A DNA stretch of 64,000 nt from Bacillus sp. FSL H8-0547 (GTDB taxonomy: Bacteria > Bacillota > Bacilli > Bacillales > Bacillaceae), in the NCBI GenBank assembly GCA_038002745.1, contig JBBODD010000001.1, forward strand, positions 1,364,001 through 1,428,000, written 5' to 3'. Positions 7,266-15,481 of the stretch are shown piece by piece. Every line of letters starts with the position of its first letter. The stretch's first letter is position 1. The position numbers and the translations under genes are program-made. The notes beneath the pieces were generated by a model. It was not told the DNA's origin. It made no database searches and saw only the letters and a list, made by a program, of their open reading frames with translations.

Positions 7266-7670
7266 ATGAACCCATACCATTTTTATCAAGGCTACGTGCC
7301 TCAGCAAACCGACTATTACATGAACTATCAATACAATCCCTATCAGCCTCAATTCCAGCAGGATCAGTTTCAGCAAGATCAGTTTCAGCAGGATCAATTG
7401 GACCCTGACCGCCAGCCGCAGCAATTTCAGTCACTCGAAAGAAGAATTAACCAGCTTGAAAGACAAAACGAGCAGCAGTCCAGAGAAATAAACCGTCAGA
7501 ATCAGGAGATCCGCAACCTCCGCCGCGAACTCAACCAGACAAACCAGGAAGTCACAAGACTGAACCAAGTTGTCGAACGCCACACAAGAAGACTAAACCG
7601 CCTGAACCAGCGCCTGAGAGCAGTCGAAAACAGATTGAATATACCGTTTGCGGCTGAGGATGGATTTTGA
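7266..7670 (+). CDS. Gln/Asn-rich coiled-coil protein, possibly coat-like
   Basis: A 134-residue protein. Residues 1-35 are rich in Tyr, Pro and Gln ([20 protein letters not shown]). Residues about 37-50 carry three tandem QFQQD units. Residues 55-125 form a long coiled coil full of Asn, Gln, Arg and Leu ([20 protein letters not shown]). The composition resembles small spore-surface or sheath proteins of Bacillaceae, but no specific family was recognised and a spore role is a guess. AAAGGAG precedes the ATG at good spacing. It is monocistronic and followed by the 122-bp repeat array. Confidence 0.6.
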   Translation: MNPYHFYQGYVPQQTDYYMNYQYNPYQPQFQQDQFQQDQFQQDQLDPDRQPQQFQSLERRINQLERQNEQQSREINRQNQEIRNLRRELNQTNQEVTRLNQVVERHTRRLNRLNQRLRAVENRLNIPFAAEDGF

Positions 7671-7675
7671 TCAGA

Positions 7676-8163
7676 AAAGCGGAATCAGCCGTTTAGCTCC
7701 GACAGGCAGAAAAGAAATCGTCCAGAAAGGCCGGGTTTGCCTTTTTGGGCGATTTTGTTCTGACGGAGGAGTTGGCTGATGGAGCTGGACACCAAGAAAA
7801 GCGGAATCGCCCGTTTAGCTCCGATCGGCGGATAAGAAATCACACGGAAAGGCCGAACTTGCCTTTTCGGGGGATTTTGTTCCGACTGAGGAGTTGGGCG
7901 ATGGAGCTGGACACCAAGAAAAGCGGAATCGCTCGGTTAGCTCCGGGAGTCAGATAAGGAAACGGCGGTAAAGGCGCTTTTTGCCTTTGCCGATGGTTCC
8001 GTTCTGACAGAGGAGTTGAGTGATGGAGCTGGACACCGCGAAAAGCGGAATCGCTCGGTTAGCTCCGGGAGTCAGATAAGGAAACGGCGGTAAAGGCGCT
8101 TTTTGCCTTTGCCGACGGTTCCGTTCTGGCAGAGGAATTGAGCGATGGAGCTGGACAATGAGA
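7676..8163. repeat. Four tandem copies of a 122-bp imperfect palindrome
   Basis: Head-to-tail units start at 7676, 7797, 7919 and 8041, each beginning AAAAGCGGAATC and ending GATGGAGCTGGACA. Each unit folds back on itself (TTAGCTCC near the start against GGAGCTGG at the end, AAAGGC against GCCTTT in the middle), giving a long hairpin. Units 3 and 4 are nearly identical; 1 and 2 are more diverged. Core words such as GCTCCGA.AGGCAGA.AAGAAT and TTTGTTCTGAC recur in the single elements at 32281 and 39439. The stretch holds no believable gene. Confidence 0.85.
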
Positions 8164-8223
8164 AAATCGGAGCCGACTGTCCCTCCTTTCCCGTTTGTTC
8201 CCTTAACGACCTCGTATAGCTAT

Positions 8224-8260
8224 AAAAAAAAGGAACCGGACCATCCGATTCCTGTTTTTT
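8224..8260. terminator. Bidirectional terminator after telA
   Basis: AGGAACCGGA (8231-8240), CCA loop, TCCGATTCCT (8244-8253), one mismatch, with A7 before and T6 after. It ends the minus-strand xpaC-telA transcript. Confidence 0.88.
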
Positions 8261-9272
8261 ATGCCTGGAGTTTTTTCTGATCTATGTCCAGTAAGGCTGC
8301 TTCGGTTTCTTCCCGTGTATGTTTCCCGTCCTTGTGAATGGTAAGTGTTTCTTTGATGGCCATTTGCAGATTTTCCTGTATTTCCTTCAAAGTCTGCAGG
8401 TCAAACTGGTTTCTCCCAAGCGTGGAGGTCTGTTTTTGGAAAAGATCATTCGCAGACCGGGTCATTGTTTTGCCGGCATCGGCAGCATGTTTTTGCCTCA
8501 GCAGTGTAAGGGCTATAGTTACTTGGTTTTTCCAAAGAGGAATGGCAGTCATAAGGGATGACTGAATTTTTTCAGCGAGCTTCTGGTTTGTTTGTTGAAT
8601 CATGCGGATCTGCGGTGCACTTTGAATGGTAAGCTCTCTGCTGACTTTCAAGTCGTAAAGTCTTTGGTCCAGCTGGTCTGCAAATTGCAGCAGGTCCTCT
8701 TCCTCCTGCCGCTTCATCGGGTCGTTATAGCCTTCATTTGCTTTTTTCAGGGCGGGTATTGTCTCGTTGTGCAATTCGCGAAGTTTTATTTCTGCTGCTT
8801 CGATGTAGGTATTCAGAGAGTGAAAATATTCTTTATTCGTCTCATAGAGCCTGTCGAGCATGACGATATCTGAGAGAAGAACGTTTTTGCTGCGTTCAAG
8901 CCTGACACTGATTCGGTCAATCTGTACGCCTGCTTTATGAAATCTTGACAGCACTTCCTGCACAGAGGGGTTTTTTCTGCCGAACAGCCTGCCGAAAAAA
9001 GAGGTCTCATCCTGCATGAGATCCTCCGGATTGACATCACTCAGGCTTTTAATGAACTCATCCAGCGTGTCTCCGATCTGTCCAATATCTTTGCGCTGCA
9101 CCTGATCAAGCATGGTGTTTGAAAAAGCAAGGAGCTTGGATTGAGCAGGGAGACCGAATGATACTAGCATGGCGTGGTTCTTTGGGCTGAGCTGATTGAC
9201 AAGGTGAAGAACCTTCTCGTTTTCTTCAGCCTGGAGAAGGTTTTCACGCTCTTTAAAAAGGTCGTGATTCAT
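8259..9272 (-). CDS. TelA/YaaN family protein
   Basis: About 337 residues, predicted helical throughout, of the TelA family (linked by name to toxic anion or tellurite resistance; the biochemical role is unresolved). Supporting stretches are MLVSFGLPAQSKLLAFSNTM near the N-terminus, FFGRLFGRKNPSVQEVLSRF mid-way and the long helical bundle after it. In B. subtilis a member (YaaN) is paired with xpaC, as here. The ATG at 9272 is preferred over a GTG at 9284, because the xpaC stop and this start overlap as TAATG, a typical translational coupling. A terminator follows directly. Confidence 0.78.
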   Translation of the reverse strand: MNHDLFKERENLLQAEENEKVLHLVNQLSPKNHAMLVSFGLPAQSKLLAFSNTMLDQVQRKDIGQIGDTLDEFIKSLSDVNPEDLMQDETSFFGRLFGRKNPSVQEVLSRFHKAGVQIDRISVRLERSKNVLLSDIVMLDRLYETNKEYFHSLNTYIEAAEIKLRELHNETIPALKKANEGYNDPMKRQEEEDLLQFADQLDQRLYDLKVSRELTIQSAPQIRMIQQTNQKLAEKIQSSLMTAIPLWKNQVTIALTLLRQKHAADAGKTMTRSANDLFQKQTSTLGRNQFDLQTLKEIQENLQMAIKETLTIHKDGKHTREETEAALLDIDQKKLQA

Positions 9273-9928
9273 TACATTTTCCACTTTTCATCAAGAGATT
9301 TTTTATCCTTGTTAGATTGAATCGAGTGCCTGGCAACGTCAATCTCAAGATTCAGATCATCCAGATCATCCTGCACCATATTGAAGAGATCCTGTTCAAT
9401 CAGCCGTTTTAAGTCAGAGAGCGTCCTGCGGGTCTCATTGAGAGATTTCTCAAGCTCGAAATTTCTTTTTGGCTGAGACGATAAAAAGGCATATTTCTCA
9501 CTTAGCTGTACGGCTGAATCAAGGTGTGAGAAATAAAACTTCTCCGCCTGATAAAAACGGCGCGGCTCTCTTTTTGTCAGGGCAACGATTCTTCTCGCTA
9601 CACGGACCAGTTCTGCACGCTCTTTTAAAGATGGAAGATGCCTGATCGTCAAAAGGGTCTTCTGAAGGCGCGCCATCTTGGGTGATGCTTCCTCGAGCTG
9701 CTTTTTAATGTATTTATAGTCTTTGCGGGTAAGAGCATTTTTCTTTAAAAAACGTGACTTCATCGTCACAGAAGCAATTGAATAGGCGGAAGCTCCGCCT
9801 GCAACGGAATAGGCGGCCGCTGCTATTAAGGGCTGATCAAATCCGATCAGGCTGACTGTTCCCGCTGTCCCTGCAGCAGGTAGCGCAGCCATCATCCGGA
9901 CACTGAATGCCACAAACGGATTCATCAT
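9272..9928 (-). CDS. xpaC: XpaC-like membrane-associated protein
   Basis: About 218 residues of the XpaC family (named for 5-bromo-4-chloroindolyl phosphate hydrolysis; the real function is unknown). Residues about 1-45 hold two hydrophobic segments (AFSVRMMAALPAAGTAGTVS and QPLIAAAAYSVAGGASAYSI), then a helical cytoplasmic domain containing LTRKDYKYIKKQL and LTKREPRRFYQAEKFYFSHL. The longer reading frame extends upstream, but GGAG lies seven bases before the ATG at 9928, so the 38 upstream residues are probably not translated. It is co-transcribed with telA, which it overlaps by one base. Confidence 0.75.
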   Translation of the reverse strand: MMNPFVAFSVRMMAALPAAGTAGTVSLIGFDQPLIAAAAYSVAGGASAYSIASVTMKSRFLKKNALTRKDYKYIKKQLEEASPKMARLQKTLLTIRHLPSLKERAELVRVARRIVALTKREPRRFYQAEKFYFSHLDSAVQLSEKYAFLSSQPKRNFELEKSLNETRRTLSDLKRLIEQDLFNMVQDDLDDLNLEIDVARHSIQSNKDKKSLDEKWKM

Positions 9929-10241
9929 CAATCGACTCCTAACATAAAAATTCTGCCTGTTTATACGTATGTAGCACATGCGGGGTTTCAGTCCTGTGCC
10001 AGTAAACTGGAAAAAAAGGCCTTTCTTTTTACTATACAGCATCCCCGCCTATTTTTCTATTGGCCGGTGAATGTACGGGAGGTAAGACTTGAGGCTTAGA
10101 TGGAGTTATGATAAAAAAAGAAGTCCTTTTAGCGGATCCTGTTCCATTAAAACTATTTCCAAGCGTGCTTAAATCAGCCCCTTGGGCAAAATAGACAGCA
10201 GAAAAAACCGGAAGAGTCTCTTCCGGTTTTCATGTGTGGCG
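9929..10241. other. Gene-free stretch between gvpU and xpaC
   Basis: It holds the gvp operon terminator at its right end and presumably the xpaC promoter. A 28-codon plus-strand ORF (10108-10194) lacks a properly spaced ribosome-binding site. Nothing else was seen. Confidence 0.5.
10204..10230. terminator. Terminator of the gas vesicle operon
   Basis: A 12-bp perfect stem, AAAACCGGAAGA (10204-10215) and TCTTCCGGTTTT (10219-10230), with a three-base loop. It lies just past the gvpU stop at 10242 and is T-rich in both directions. Confidence 0.9.
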
Positions 10242-10655
10242 TTATTCCGCTTTTTTAGCTGCCGGCTTCGCATCTGATATTTTCCCGAGGAAGAATCCAT
10301 TCACTTCGTTCAGCTTGCCGCGCCAGATGATCTGGCCTTTTGAAGGGGTGGATTTGCTGTCACCGATGTACACTTTCGTGTTTTTCAAGTGAATGAAATG
10401 AGCTTCCCCGCTTCCGTTTTCTTCAATGGATTCACTTGCCCGGGATAACTGCTCGCTCAGATTTTGTGCGACTTCGCTTCCATCTTCGAACGTTTCGCTC
10501 AGCGTGTCAAAATACTCTTTCGCTGAGATCATCGTGCCCGAAACAACAGCGCCGTTCACATTGAGCGTAATATCGAGTGCAAAACCGTGCTTGTTTGAGG
10601 CCTGTACAAAAAATTCAAGAACACTGTCTTTGGATGAGGCTGTTGCCGTACTCAT
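10242..10655 (-). CDS. gvpU: Gas vesicle accessory protein GvpU
   Basis: A 137-residue last gene of the operon. The sequence (SVLEFFVQASNKHGFALDIT, VNGAVVSGTMISAKEYFD) matches GvpU as found at the end of the P. megaterium gas vesicle cluster, where it is thought to influence vesicle clustering. The ATG at 10655 is chosen because GGAG lies eight bases upstream; a GTG two codons earlier is possible. The C-terminal tail is Ala/Lys-rich (KPAAKKAE). Confidence 0.85.
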   Translation of the reverse strand: MSTATASSKDSVLEFFVQASNKHGFALDITLNVNGAVVSGTMISAKEYFDTLSETFEDGSEVAQNLSEQLSRASESIEENGSGEAHFIHLKNTKVYIGDSKSTPSKGQIIWRGKLNEVNGFFLGKISDAKPAAKKAE

Positions 10656-10682
10656 TTCCACATCTCCTCCTCTTCACACCGT

Positions 10683-11432
10683 TTATGATGAAGTGTCGTC
10701 GTCACTGCTTAGAGAAGTATCTTCTGACTCTTCATCGTCCTCTTCTTTTTCATCTTTCGCTTTTGAAGCTTTTGCCGTTTTTGCTTTCTTGCGCGCTGGC
10801 TTTCTCGGTTTTTTCACTTCATTTTTGCCGTCGTCCATCATTTCCTCTTCTTCTTCGTCTTCTTCGATTTCATCGTCGTCCTCAGAATCATCTTCTGATG
10901 CCGCTTTTGATTTGCCCGATTTATTCTTGCTTTGTTCTTCCTCTTCTTCTTCTTCATCATCTTCTTCAACTTCAGAGCTTGTCTGAGTCAGCTGGTTCAT
11001 TTTTTCCTCCAGCTGCTGCAGACGTTCCTGAAGCGTCTGATTTTCCTGCTTTAATGCTTCATAGTCTTCAGTCGTTGATTCGGCTGATGGTGATTCATCC
11101 TGTTCTGTATCATCCGATTGGTTTTTATCCTTCTTGAAAAGATTAGCCGCAGACGATTTTAAGCTTGATGCACCTTTAAATGATTTTTCCTTTGCCGCTT
11201 TTCCAAAATCGGCTGCTTTGCTCTTTAAGTCGTCTGTATCAATTTGGGATAATAGTTTTTTTCCGTTTTCAGGTGTTGCCAGGTAGCCTACTGTCGCACC
11301 TAGGATTCCTCCTGCAACCGTGCGTTTAATCGGCATGCTTCTTCTTGATGATTTTTCCTGTGTATTCGTTTCTGTTTGTTTATTTTCCTTCTTGCTTTCT
11401 GCCTGTGTATTGTCTAATTTTTGTTCTGCCAT
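10683..11432 (-). CDS. gvpT: GvpT with a long acidic tail
   Basis: A 249-residue accessory protein. Residues about 35-60 carry a glycine-rich segment (AGGILGATVGYLATPENGKK) that also occurs in GvpP and recalls YtxH-type proteins. Residues about 125-150 form a short coiled coil (EALKQENQTLQERLQQLEE) that recurs in GvpJ and GvpP. Residues about 155-249 are dominated by Glu/Asp runs, a Lys-rich block (KPRKPARKKAKTAKASKAKD) and a Ser/Asp end. The acidic tail is low complexity and its length probably varies between strains. The role in vesicle assembly is inferred from operon position. Confidence 0.82.
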   Translation of the reverse strand: MAEQKLDNTQAESKKENKQTETNTQEKSSRRSMPIKRTVAGGILGATVGYLATPENGKKLLSQIDTDDLKSKAADFGKAAKEKSFKGASSLKSSAANLFKKDKNQSDDTEQDESPSAESTTEDYEALKQENQTLQERLQQLEEKMNQLTQTSSEVEEDDEEEEEEEQSKNKSGKSKAASEDDSEDDDEIEEDEEEEEMMDDGKNEVKKPRKPARKKAKTAKASKAKDEKEEDDEESEDTSLSSDDDTSS

Positions 11433-11447
11433 TGTAAATCCCTCCGA

Positions 11448-11780
11448 TTATTTTAGTTGGTTTGATGTATTTAAACGATTTGAGCCAAGCTGATTTTCAA
11501 GCAGCTCCAATCGTTCGTTCAGTTTGCGGTTTTCTTCTTCCAGCGCTTTAGTGTTGCTGTTCTCCGCTTTGGAACTGAGATAAGGATCGTTCTCCCACCA
11601 GTCCATGCCGATTTCTTTCGCTTTATCGACAGAAGCGACAATCAGTCTTATTTTGATGGTAAGCAGTTCGACATCGGCGATTCCTACGGTAATATCACCT
11701 GCGATGACGACTCCTTTGTCTAAAATCTTTTCAAGCACATCGACAATTGAGCTCGATTGCCCAGTCGTTTGGACTGCCAT
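11448..11780 (-). CDS. gvpJ: GvpJ, minor GvpA-family protein
   Basis: A 110-residue homologue of the shell protein GvpA. The conserved core is present (IVDVLEKILDKGVVIAGDIT and VELLTIKIRLIVASVDKA). After it, a hydrophilic C-terminal tail of about 40 residues forms a coiled coil (KALEEENRKLNERLELLEN). GvpJ-type proteins are thought to nucleate or cap the vesicle. GGAGGG sits just before the ATG. The tail matches heptads in GvpT and GvpP. Confidence 0.88.
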   Translation of the reverse strand: MAVQTTGQSSSIVDVLEKILDKGVVIAGDITVGIADVELLTIKIRLIVASVDKAKEIGMDWWENDPYLSSKAENSNTKALEEENRKLNERLELLENQLGSNRLNTSNQLK

Positions 11781-11801
11781 AGCTTGTCCCTCCAGTGGCC
11801 G

Positions 11802-12086
11802 TTAAAGCAAGCTGCCTAACGGGCCGAGATCTATATTCAAATCTTCGGCATCAAGGCCGAAGACCTCTTTCAATTCTTCCATCTTTTCCTCAAGGTTCAT
11901 AAGGGCAACTCCAAGATCTTCAATTTGCTCGTCCGTCAGCGTTCCACCCTCCACCCGCCTCATCGCATGACGTTCGACAATTTGCCTGAGAAGCTCAATC
12001 ACCGTCATGACCAGCTGGGCAAGTCCGTGCTCGGCATTGTCAGGATCAAGCTGGATTCTACCATTTGTTTGGCTGGCCTGTTGCAT
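11802..12086 (-). CDS. gvpK: GvpK
   Basis: A 94-residue helical gas vesicle protein K, starting MQQASQTNGRIQLDPDNAEH with the characteristic GLAQLVMTVIELLRQIVERH.AMRRVE block. GvpK is essential for vesicle formation in studied species. Its start overlaps the end of gvpS by 29 bases, with GGAGG inside gvpS, so translation is likely coupled. Confidence 0.92.
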   Translation of the reverse strand: MQQASQTNGRIQLDPDNAEHGLAQLVMTVIELLRQIVERHAMRRVEGGTLTDEQIEDLGVALMNLEEKMEELKEVFGLDAEDLNIDLGPLGSLL

Positions 12087-12327
12087 CGATTAATTCCTCC
12101 CTTTGTCTGTCAAATTGTTCGCTTGTGACAGGTTTGCGGTTTCCCGCTTTTGATTGCACAAGGGTTTCAACAGATGCAATCAAAACCCTCAGATCCAGAT
12201 ACACCAGATCCACGCCTGCTATCGAGATGATTAAGTCTCCCTTGATAGCAACACCCTTGTCCAAAATGACATCCAATATATCAATAAGGGCGATATCTTT
12301 GTTTTCAACTGACTCTCTAAGAGACAT
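12058..12327 (-). CDS. gvpS: GvpS, minor GvpA-family protein
   Basis: An 89-residue GvpA/J/M-type protein. The core LIDILDVILDKGVAIKGDLI and LDLRVLIASVETLV is clear, and the C-terminus is short and hydrophilic. In P. megaterium the gene between gvpL and gvpK is named gvpS, which matches this order. It is likely a minor shell or nucleation component. It overlaps gvpK by 29 bases. Confidence 0.88.
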   Translation of the reverse strand: MSLRESVENKDIALIDILDVILDKGVAIKGDLIISIAGVDLVYLDLRVLIASVETLVQSKAGNRKPVTSEQFDRQREELIDATGQPNKW

Positions 12328-12348
12328 CCGGAAAATCCCTCATTTCAT

Positions 12349-13152
12349 TTAAAAACTGGAAAAATGATAAGCTGGCCACGGGCCGGTTGCTTCAATTCTC
12401 CATCCGGTTCCCCCGAGCTTTTCATCAGCCTGTTTCATCTCTTCAAGGAACGTTTCCACCTTCTCCGACTGAAGGAGGAAAACACTGTTCCAGGCCATAT
12501 TCTCTTTCAAGCCTGTAACGTCTTTGTTCCAGTTCTTTTTAATCGCTGCATGCAGGGCATAATGCTTCAGCTGTTCATGCAGCTGTTCACAAACTCGATT
12601 CTTCTCATTTTCCAGCTCATCCTCAATCAGCTTGTCAATCTTCTTCTTTTCAAAAAACTGCCTGCCTTTAGGCAAGACGCTGATTTCCTGCAATTTTGCT
12701 TCTACTGCAGGATGGGTTTCGCCAACCTTCTTTTTCAGCACCGGGTCATCACTGTAAATCTTTACGTTCCATTCCTCGTTGCCTTTGAGCGACTGCAGGG
12801 TTTCGCTGATTTTAGGCCCGCTTGCCTCAATTGTCTGCTTAAGGCTTTCTTCGCTCTTGTAAATGGTGCAGAACTTAAGCGGAATGATTGTAAAAGATTT
12901 ATAAAGTGCCGTAACCGTTTCATGATGATGGAACGCTTTTTCCTGCAGCCATTCCATATCATTGTCGATTTTGTCTTTTATGGCTTCTTCTGAAAACTGC
13001 TCAGAATCCAGTCTGCAAACAACTGCGCTGACATCGCCAGCTGGGATGGTATATATGTTTTTCTCACCATCAAAGCCCTTAAAAGATGGAAACGATTGAT
13101 GGTCTGCCTCGTCCGAAGGAATCAGCCCGTATAAATAAATCAAATCGTCCAT
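12349..13152 (-). CDS. gvpL: GvpL, GvpF/GvpL family protein
   Basis: A 267-residue protein of the GvpF/GvpL family, starting MDDLIYLYGLIPSDEADHQS. The hallmark C-terminal motif GPWPAYHF is present, as is the mid-protein LKFCTIYKSEESLKQTIEAS. Family members bind GvpA monomers and help assembly. It lies four bases after gvpG, with its ribosome-binding site (GAGGGAT) inside the end of gvpG. Confidence 0.93.
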   Translation of the reverse strand: MDDLIYLYGLIPSDEADHQSFPSFKGFDGEKNIYTIPAGDVSAVVCRLDSEQFSEEAIKDKIDNDMEWLQEKAFHHHETVTALYKSFTIIPLKFCTIYKSEESLKQTIEASGPKISETLQSLKGNEEWNVKIYSDDPVLKKKVGETHPAVEAKLQEISVLPKGRQFFEKKKIDKLIEDELENEKNRVCEQLHEQLKHYALHAAIKKNWNKDVTGLKENMAWNSVFLLQSEKVETFLEEMKQADEKLGGTGWRIEATGPWPAYHFSSF

Positions 13153-13155
13153 CTG

Positions 13156-13419
13156 CTATCCCTCATTTCCCCGTTTGGTCAATTTCTCCCACTCTTCCAT
13201 CTCTCTTCGTTTGGCTATTTCATACCGTGTTAAAAGCTCATCTTCCTTTTCCTGATACGCTTTTTCCGGTATCTCGCCAAGCTCAAACATCATTTGAAGC
13301 TGAATGAGTTTCTGCTGGATCGTCGGGAGATCGTACAATTCTTTTTCTGCTTCTTCCTGAACCTTCTGCCCGATTTTAATCACAAGGTTAATTGGCGCTG
13401 CCACCAATTTGTGAAGCAT
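13156..13419 (-). CDS. gvpG: GvpG
   Basis: An 87-residue helical protein starting MLHKLVAAPINLVIKIGQKV, the typical GvpG N-terminus, followed by charged helices (EIPEKAYQEKEDELLTRYEI). It is an accessory assembly protein. It lies one base after gvpF, with GGAGGAG in the last codons of gvpF. Confidence 0.92.
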   Translation of the reverse strand: MLHKLVAAPINLVIKIGQKVQEEAEKELYDLPTIQQKLIQLQMMFELGEIPEKAYQEKEDELLTRYEIAKRREMEEWEKLTKRGNEG

Positions 13420-13420
13420 A

Positions 13421-14188
13421 TCAGCTCTCCTCCACTTTTAACCTGATATTAACGAAGTTATAAGCCGGCCACGGACCGCTGTAATGGAAATTCACTTTAT
13501 CCTTCCATTTCTCATGTGCTTCGTTTACTTTCTCATCAAATTGCTGCTCTTTGTCGCGGTCGATGAGAAACGCCGCATTGAGGAGCATCGTTTCACCTGT
13601 CGGCTCATTCGCTTTCGCGGCTTCTGATGCTTCTTGAAGAGGTGTGAAGACTTCCGCCTTAAGTTCATTCTGAAGATCTTCAAACACCTTCTGGGCAATG
13701 CCGCCAAGCTTGATGCGCTCGTAGTATCCTGCTGCCTCAGATTTGCCCTTCACGGAAGAAGACATTTTTCCAACCTGCGGATTTTCGTTCACTTTTTCCT
13801 CAAGCCACTCTTTGCTGCCGATGACTTTTAACCCGACCTCTATCTTGCCTTTAATGGCAGGAAAGAGCTTTTCAAACTGCGGGTATAAGTTTTCAAGAAG
13901 AACTTTGACATCGTCTTCTGTTTTGAACACATTCCCAAAGCTGATCGGAATAACCGTGTCGTTTTTTTCCATAACCTTTGAAACTGTCTGCTGATGCATC
14001 ATCAGATTCTGCCTGTTTGGATGAAAGATTTTCATCGGTACTTCAGCTGCTACCATTGCTGCGTCTTTGTACCGGATTGTAAAGAGGTTTGTTTCTTCTC
14101 CTTCAATCTCTGCTTTCCCGAAATCTTCCTCTTCTGTTAATTGGATACCGCAAAAAAGATAAATACCCATTTCCTGTTCACTCATCAT
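13421..14188 (-). CDS. gvpF: GvpF, GvpF/GvpL family protein
   Basis: A 255-residue GvpF: MMSEQEMGIYLFCGIQ at the N-terminus and HYSGPWPAYNFVNIRL at the C-terminus. It binds the shell protein and may sit at the growing vesicle, from structural work on other species. The open frame extends into gvpN up to 14227, but GGGAG lies six bases before the ATG at 14188, which also avoids the overlap. It is paralogous to gvpL in the same operon. Confidence 0.93.
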   Translation of the reverse strand: MMSEQEMGIYLFCGIQLTEEEDFGKAEIEGEETNLFTIRYKDAAMVAAEVPMKIFHPNRQNLMMHQQTVSKVMEKNDTVIPISFGNVFKTEDDVKVLLENLYPQFEKLFPAIKGKIEVGLKVIGSKEWLEEKVNENPQVGKMSSSVKGKSEAAGYYERIKLGGIAQKVFEDLQNELKAEVFTPLQEASEAAKANEPTGETMLLNAAFLIDRDKEQQFDEKVNEAHEKWKDKVNFHYSGPWPAYNFVNIRLKVEES

Positions 14189-14207
14189 CAAACACTCCCT
14201 CTGCACA

Positions 14208-15119
14208 CTACAGTTTGCTGCATTCATCTATAATCAGCCTGGTTGCATCTTCCTGTTTGTTATCCGAATCAAGACACCTGCTGATCGGATGGCACAGAAC
14301 ATCGATGCATAAGCTTTGAAAATCTGAATCTTCCCCGTCAATCGGAATGTCCTGCTCTGATGCAAGCTTTGCAATCATGATTGAAGCTCTTAAGCTTGGA
14401 CCATTGTTTTTCTGATTCGAGCACGCATCCCGCAAATTCGTAACAAGAGTTGTTATTATTCTTGCTTCATCTTCATCCACATCTGTTTTCTCTGCGACAA
14501 TTTTCGTTTCCCTCTCAACATCCTTGTAATCGATAAAAATCGTGATGAGACGGTCAAGAAGAGCATCCTGAGTATCATAAACACCTGCATACTCAGCCGG
14601 ATTGCTTGTGAAAATGACGGCAAAATCAGGGTGGACTTTTATAAAAGGGTCGGTCAATTTAGAACCGTATAAGGGCAGTACACCTTCTTCTAAGATTGAT
14701 AGAAAAATATTATTCGTAGTAGGCTTGGATCTCGTAAACTCATCATAAACCAGCGTATATCCGTGTTTAACTGCTTCCAGAAGCCTTCCGTCCCGCCACA
14801 TCTCGCTTACACTTTCGTCCTTTTTATAAACGGACCTAACATAATTATCCACCACTTTTTTACTTGTATAGCCCGTAAAATCACCAATTAAGTCTTTGTT
14901 GTTTAATTCATGATTCCCGTGCATAAGCATGACCGGCCGTTTTCTCTTTTTGGCAAGAGCCAGGGCAAGCGAGGTTTTTCCTGCACCGGAGGGTCCCGTA
15001 AAATGAACGGAATAGCCCGATTTCAAGTAATGAAGGGACCTCTTGAGAATCCGTTTCGTCTCATCATCCTGTATGAGGGTTCTGGCATCTTTTTTCATTT
15101 TCTCTTTTAGGACCGTCAT
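14208..15119 (-). CDS. gvpN: GvpN, MoxR-type AAA+ ATPase
   Basis: A 303-residue AAA+ ATPase of gas vesicle assembly. Walker A is GPSGAGKTSLALALAK, Walker B is TLVYDEFTR, and sensor-like FTSNPAEYAG follows. The family is needed for growth of the conical initiation bodies into mature cylinders. It has a strong ribosome-binding site (GGAGGG) and is the only enzyme of the operon. Confidence 0.94.
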   Translation of the reverse strand: MTVLKEKMKKDARTLIQDDETKRILKRSLHYLKSGYSVHFTGPSGAGKTSLALALAKKRKRPVMLMHGNHELNNKDLIGDFTGYTSKKVVDNYVRSVYKKDESVSEMWRDGRLLEAVKHGYTLVYDEFTRSKPTTNNIFLSILEEGVLPLYGSKLTDPFIKVHPDFAVIFTSNPAEYAGVYDTQDALLDRLITIFIDYKDVERETKIVAEKTDVDEDEARIITTLVTNLRDACSNQKNNGPSLRASIMIAKLASEQDIPIDGEDSDFQSLCIDVLCHPISRCLDSDNKQEDATRLIIDECSKL

Positions 15120-15141
15120 CTTATCTTCCCTCCAAGCACCC

Positions 15142-15405
15142 TCACTGTTCGGTTCCTATTGCACTTCTGTATCTGATATCAAGCCTTTTAAAAGAAACAA
15201 CCTCTTTCTCTTTATCAAGCTGGCAATCATAGGTTCCAAGCATTTCATCCTTTGCGTACCGTTTCATGTACTCTTTTTCCTCTATCACTTCAACTGTCAC
15301 CCGCCACCCCTCGTCCATTGCTTCAACAGAGGTAATTTTATGGGGCGGTGCGACATGCTCACTGAAGAAATCATTCACATTTTTCATAATCTCTTTTATA
15401 GACAC
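15142..15405 (-). CDS. gvpR: GvpR (GvpO-type) accessory protein
   Basis: An 87-residue protein with GTG start and GGAGG nine bases upstream. The centre reads VEAMDEGWRVTVEVIEEKEY, the mark of the GvpO/GvpR family, followed by DEMLGTYDCQLD and a basic C-terminus (FKRLDIRYRSA). The gene position between gvpB and gvpN equals gvpR in P. megaterium. An intergenic hairpin at 15450-15465 precedes it. Confidence 0.87.
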   Translation of the reverse strand: MSIKEIMKNVNDFFSEHVAPPHKITSVEAMDEGWRVTVEVIEEKEYMKRYAKDEMLGTYDCQLDKEKEVVSFKRLDIRYRSAIGTEQ

Positions 15406-15449
15406 CTAAAGTCGCCTCCGATTGTTCCGCCGTTGCCTAGCAATAAGCA

Positions 15450-15465
15450 GGAGCCATCAGGCTCC
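15450..15465 (-). terminator. Hairpin inside the gvp operon, between gvpB and gvpR
   Basis: GGAGCC (15450-15455), ATCA loop, GGCTCC (15460-15465), followed on the minus strand by TGCTTATT. There is no long T run, so it may be a partial terminator or an RNA-stabilising end that favours the structural genes upstream. Confidence 0.45.
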
Positions 15466-15481
15466 ATGCCGACTATCATAA

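Noticed and set aside
10108-10194. 28-codon plus-strand ORF between xpaC and gvpU
   Set aside because: GGAG is only two bases from the ATG and the sequence shows no recognisable feature.
10426-11137. Long Ser-rich and Leu-rich ORFs on the plus strand opposite gvpT
   Set aside because: They are antisense readings of the acidic low-complexity region of gvpT and have no ribosome-binding site or homology.
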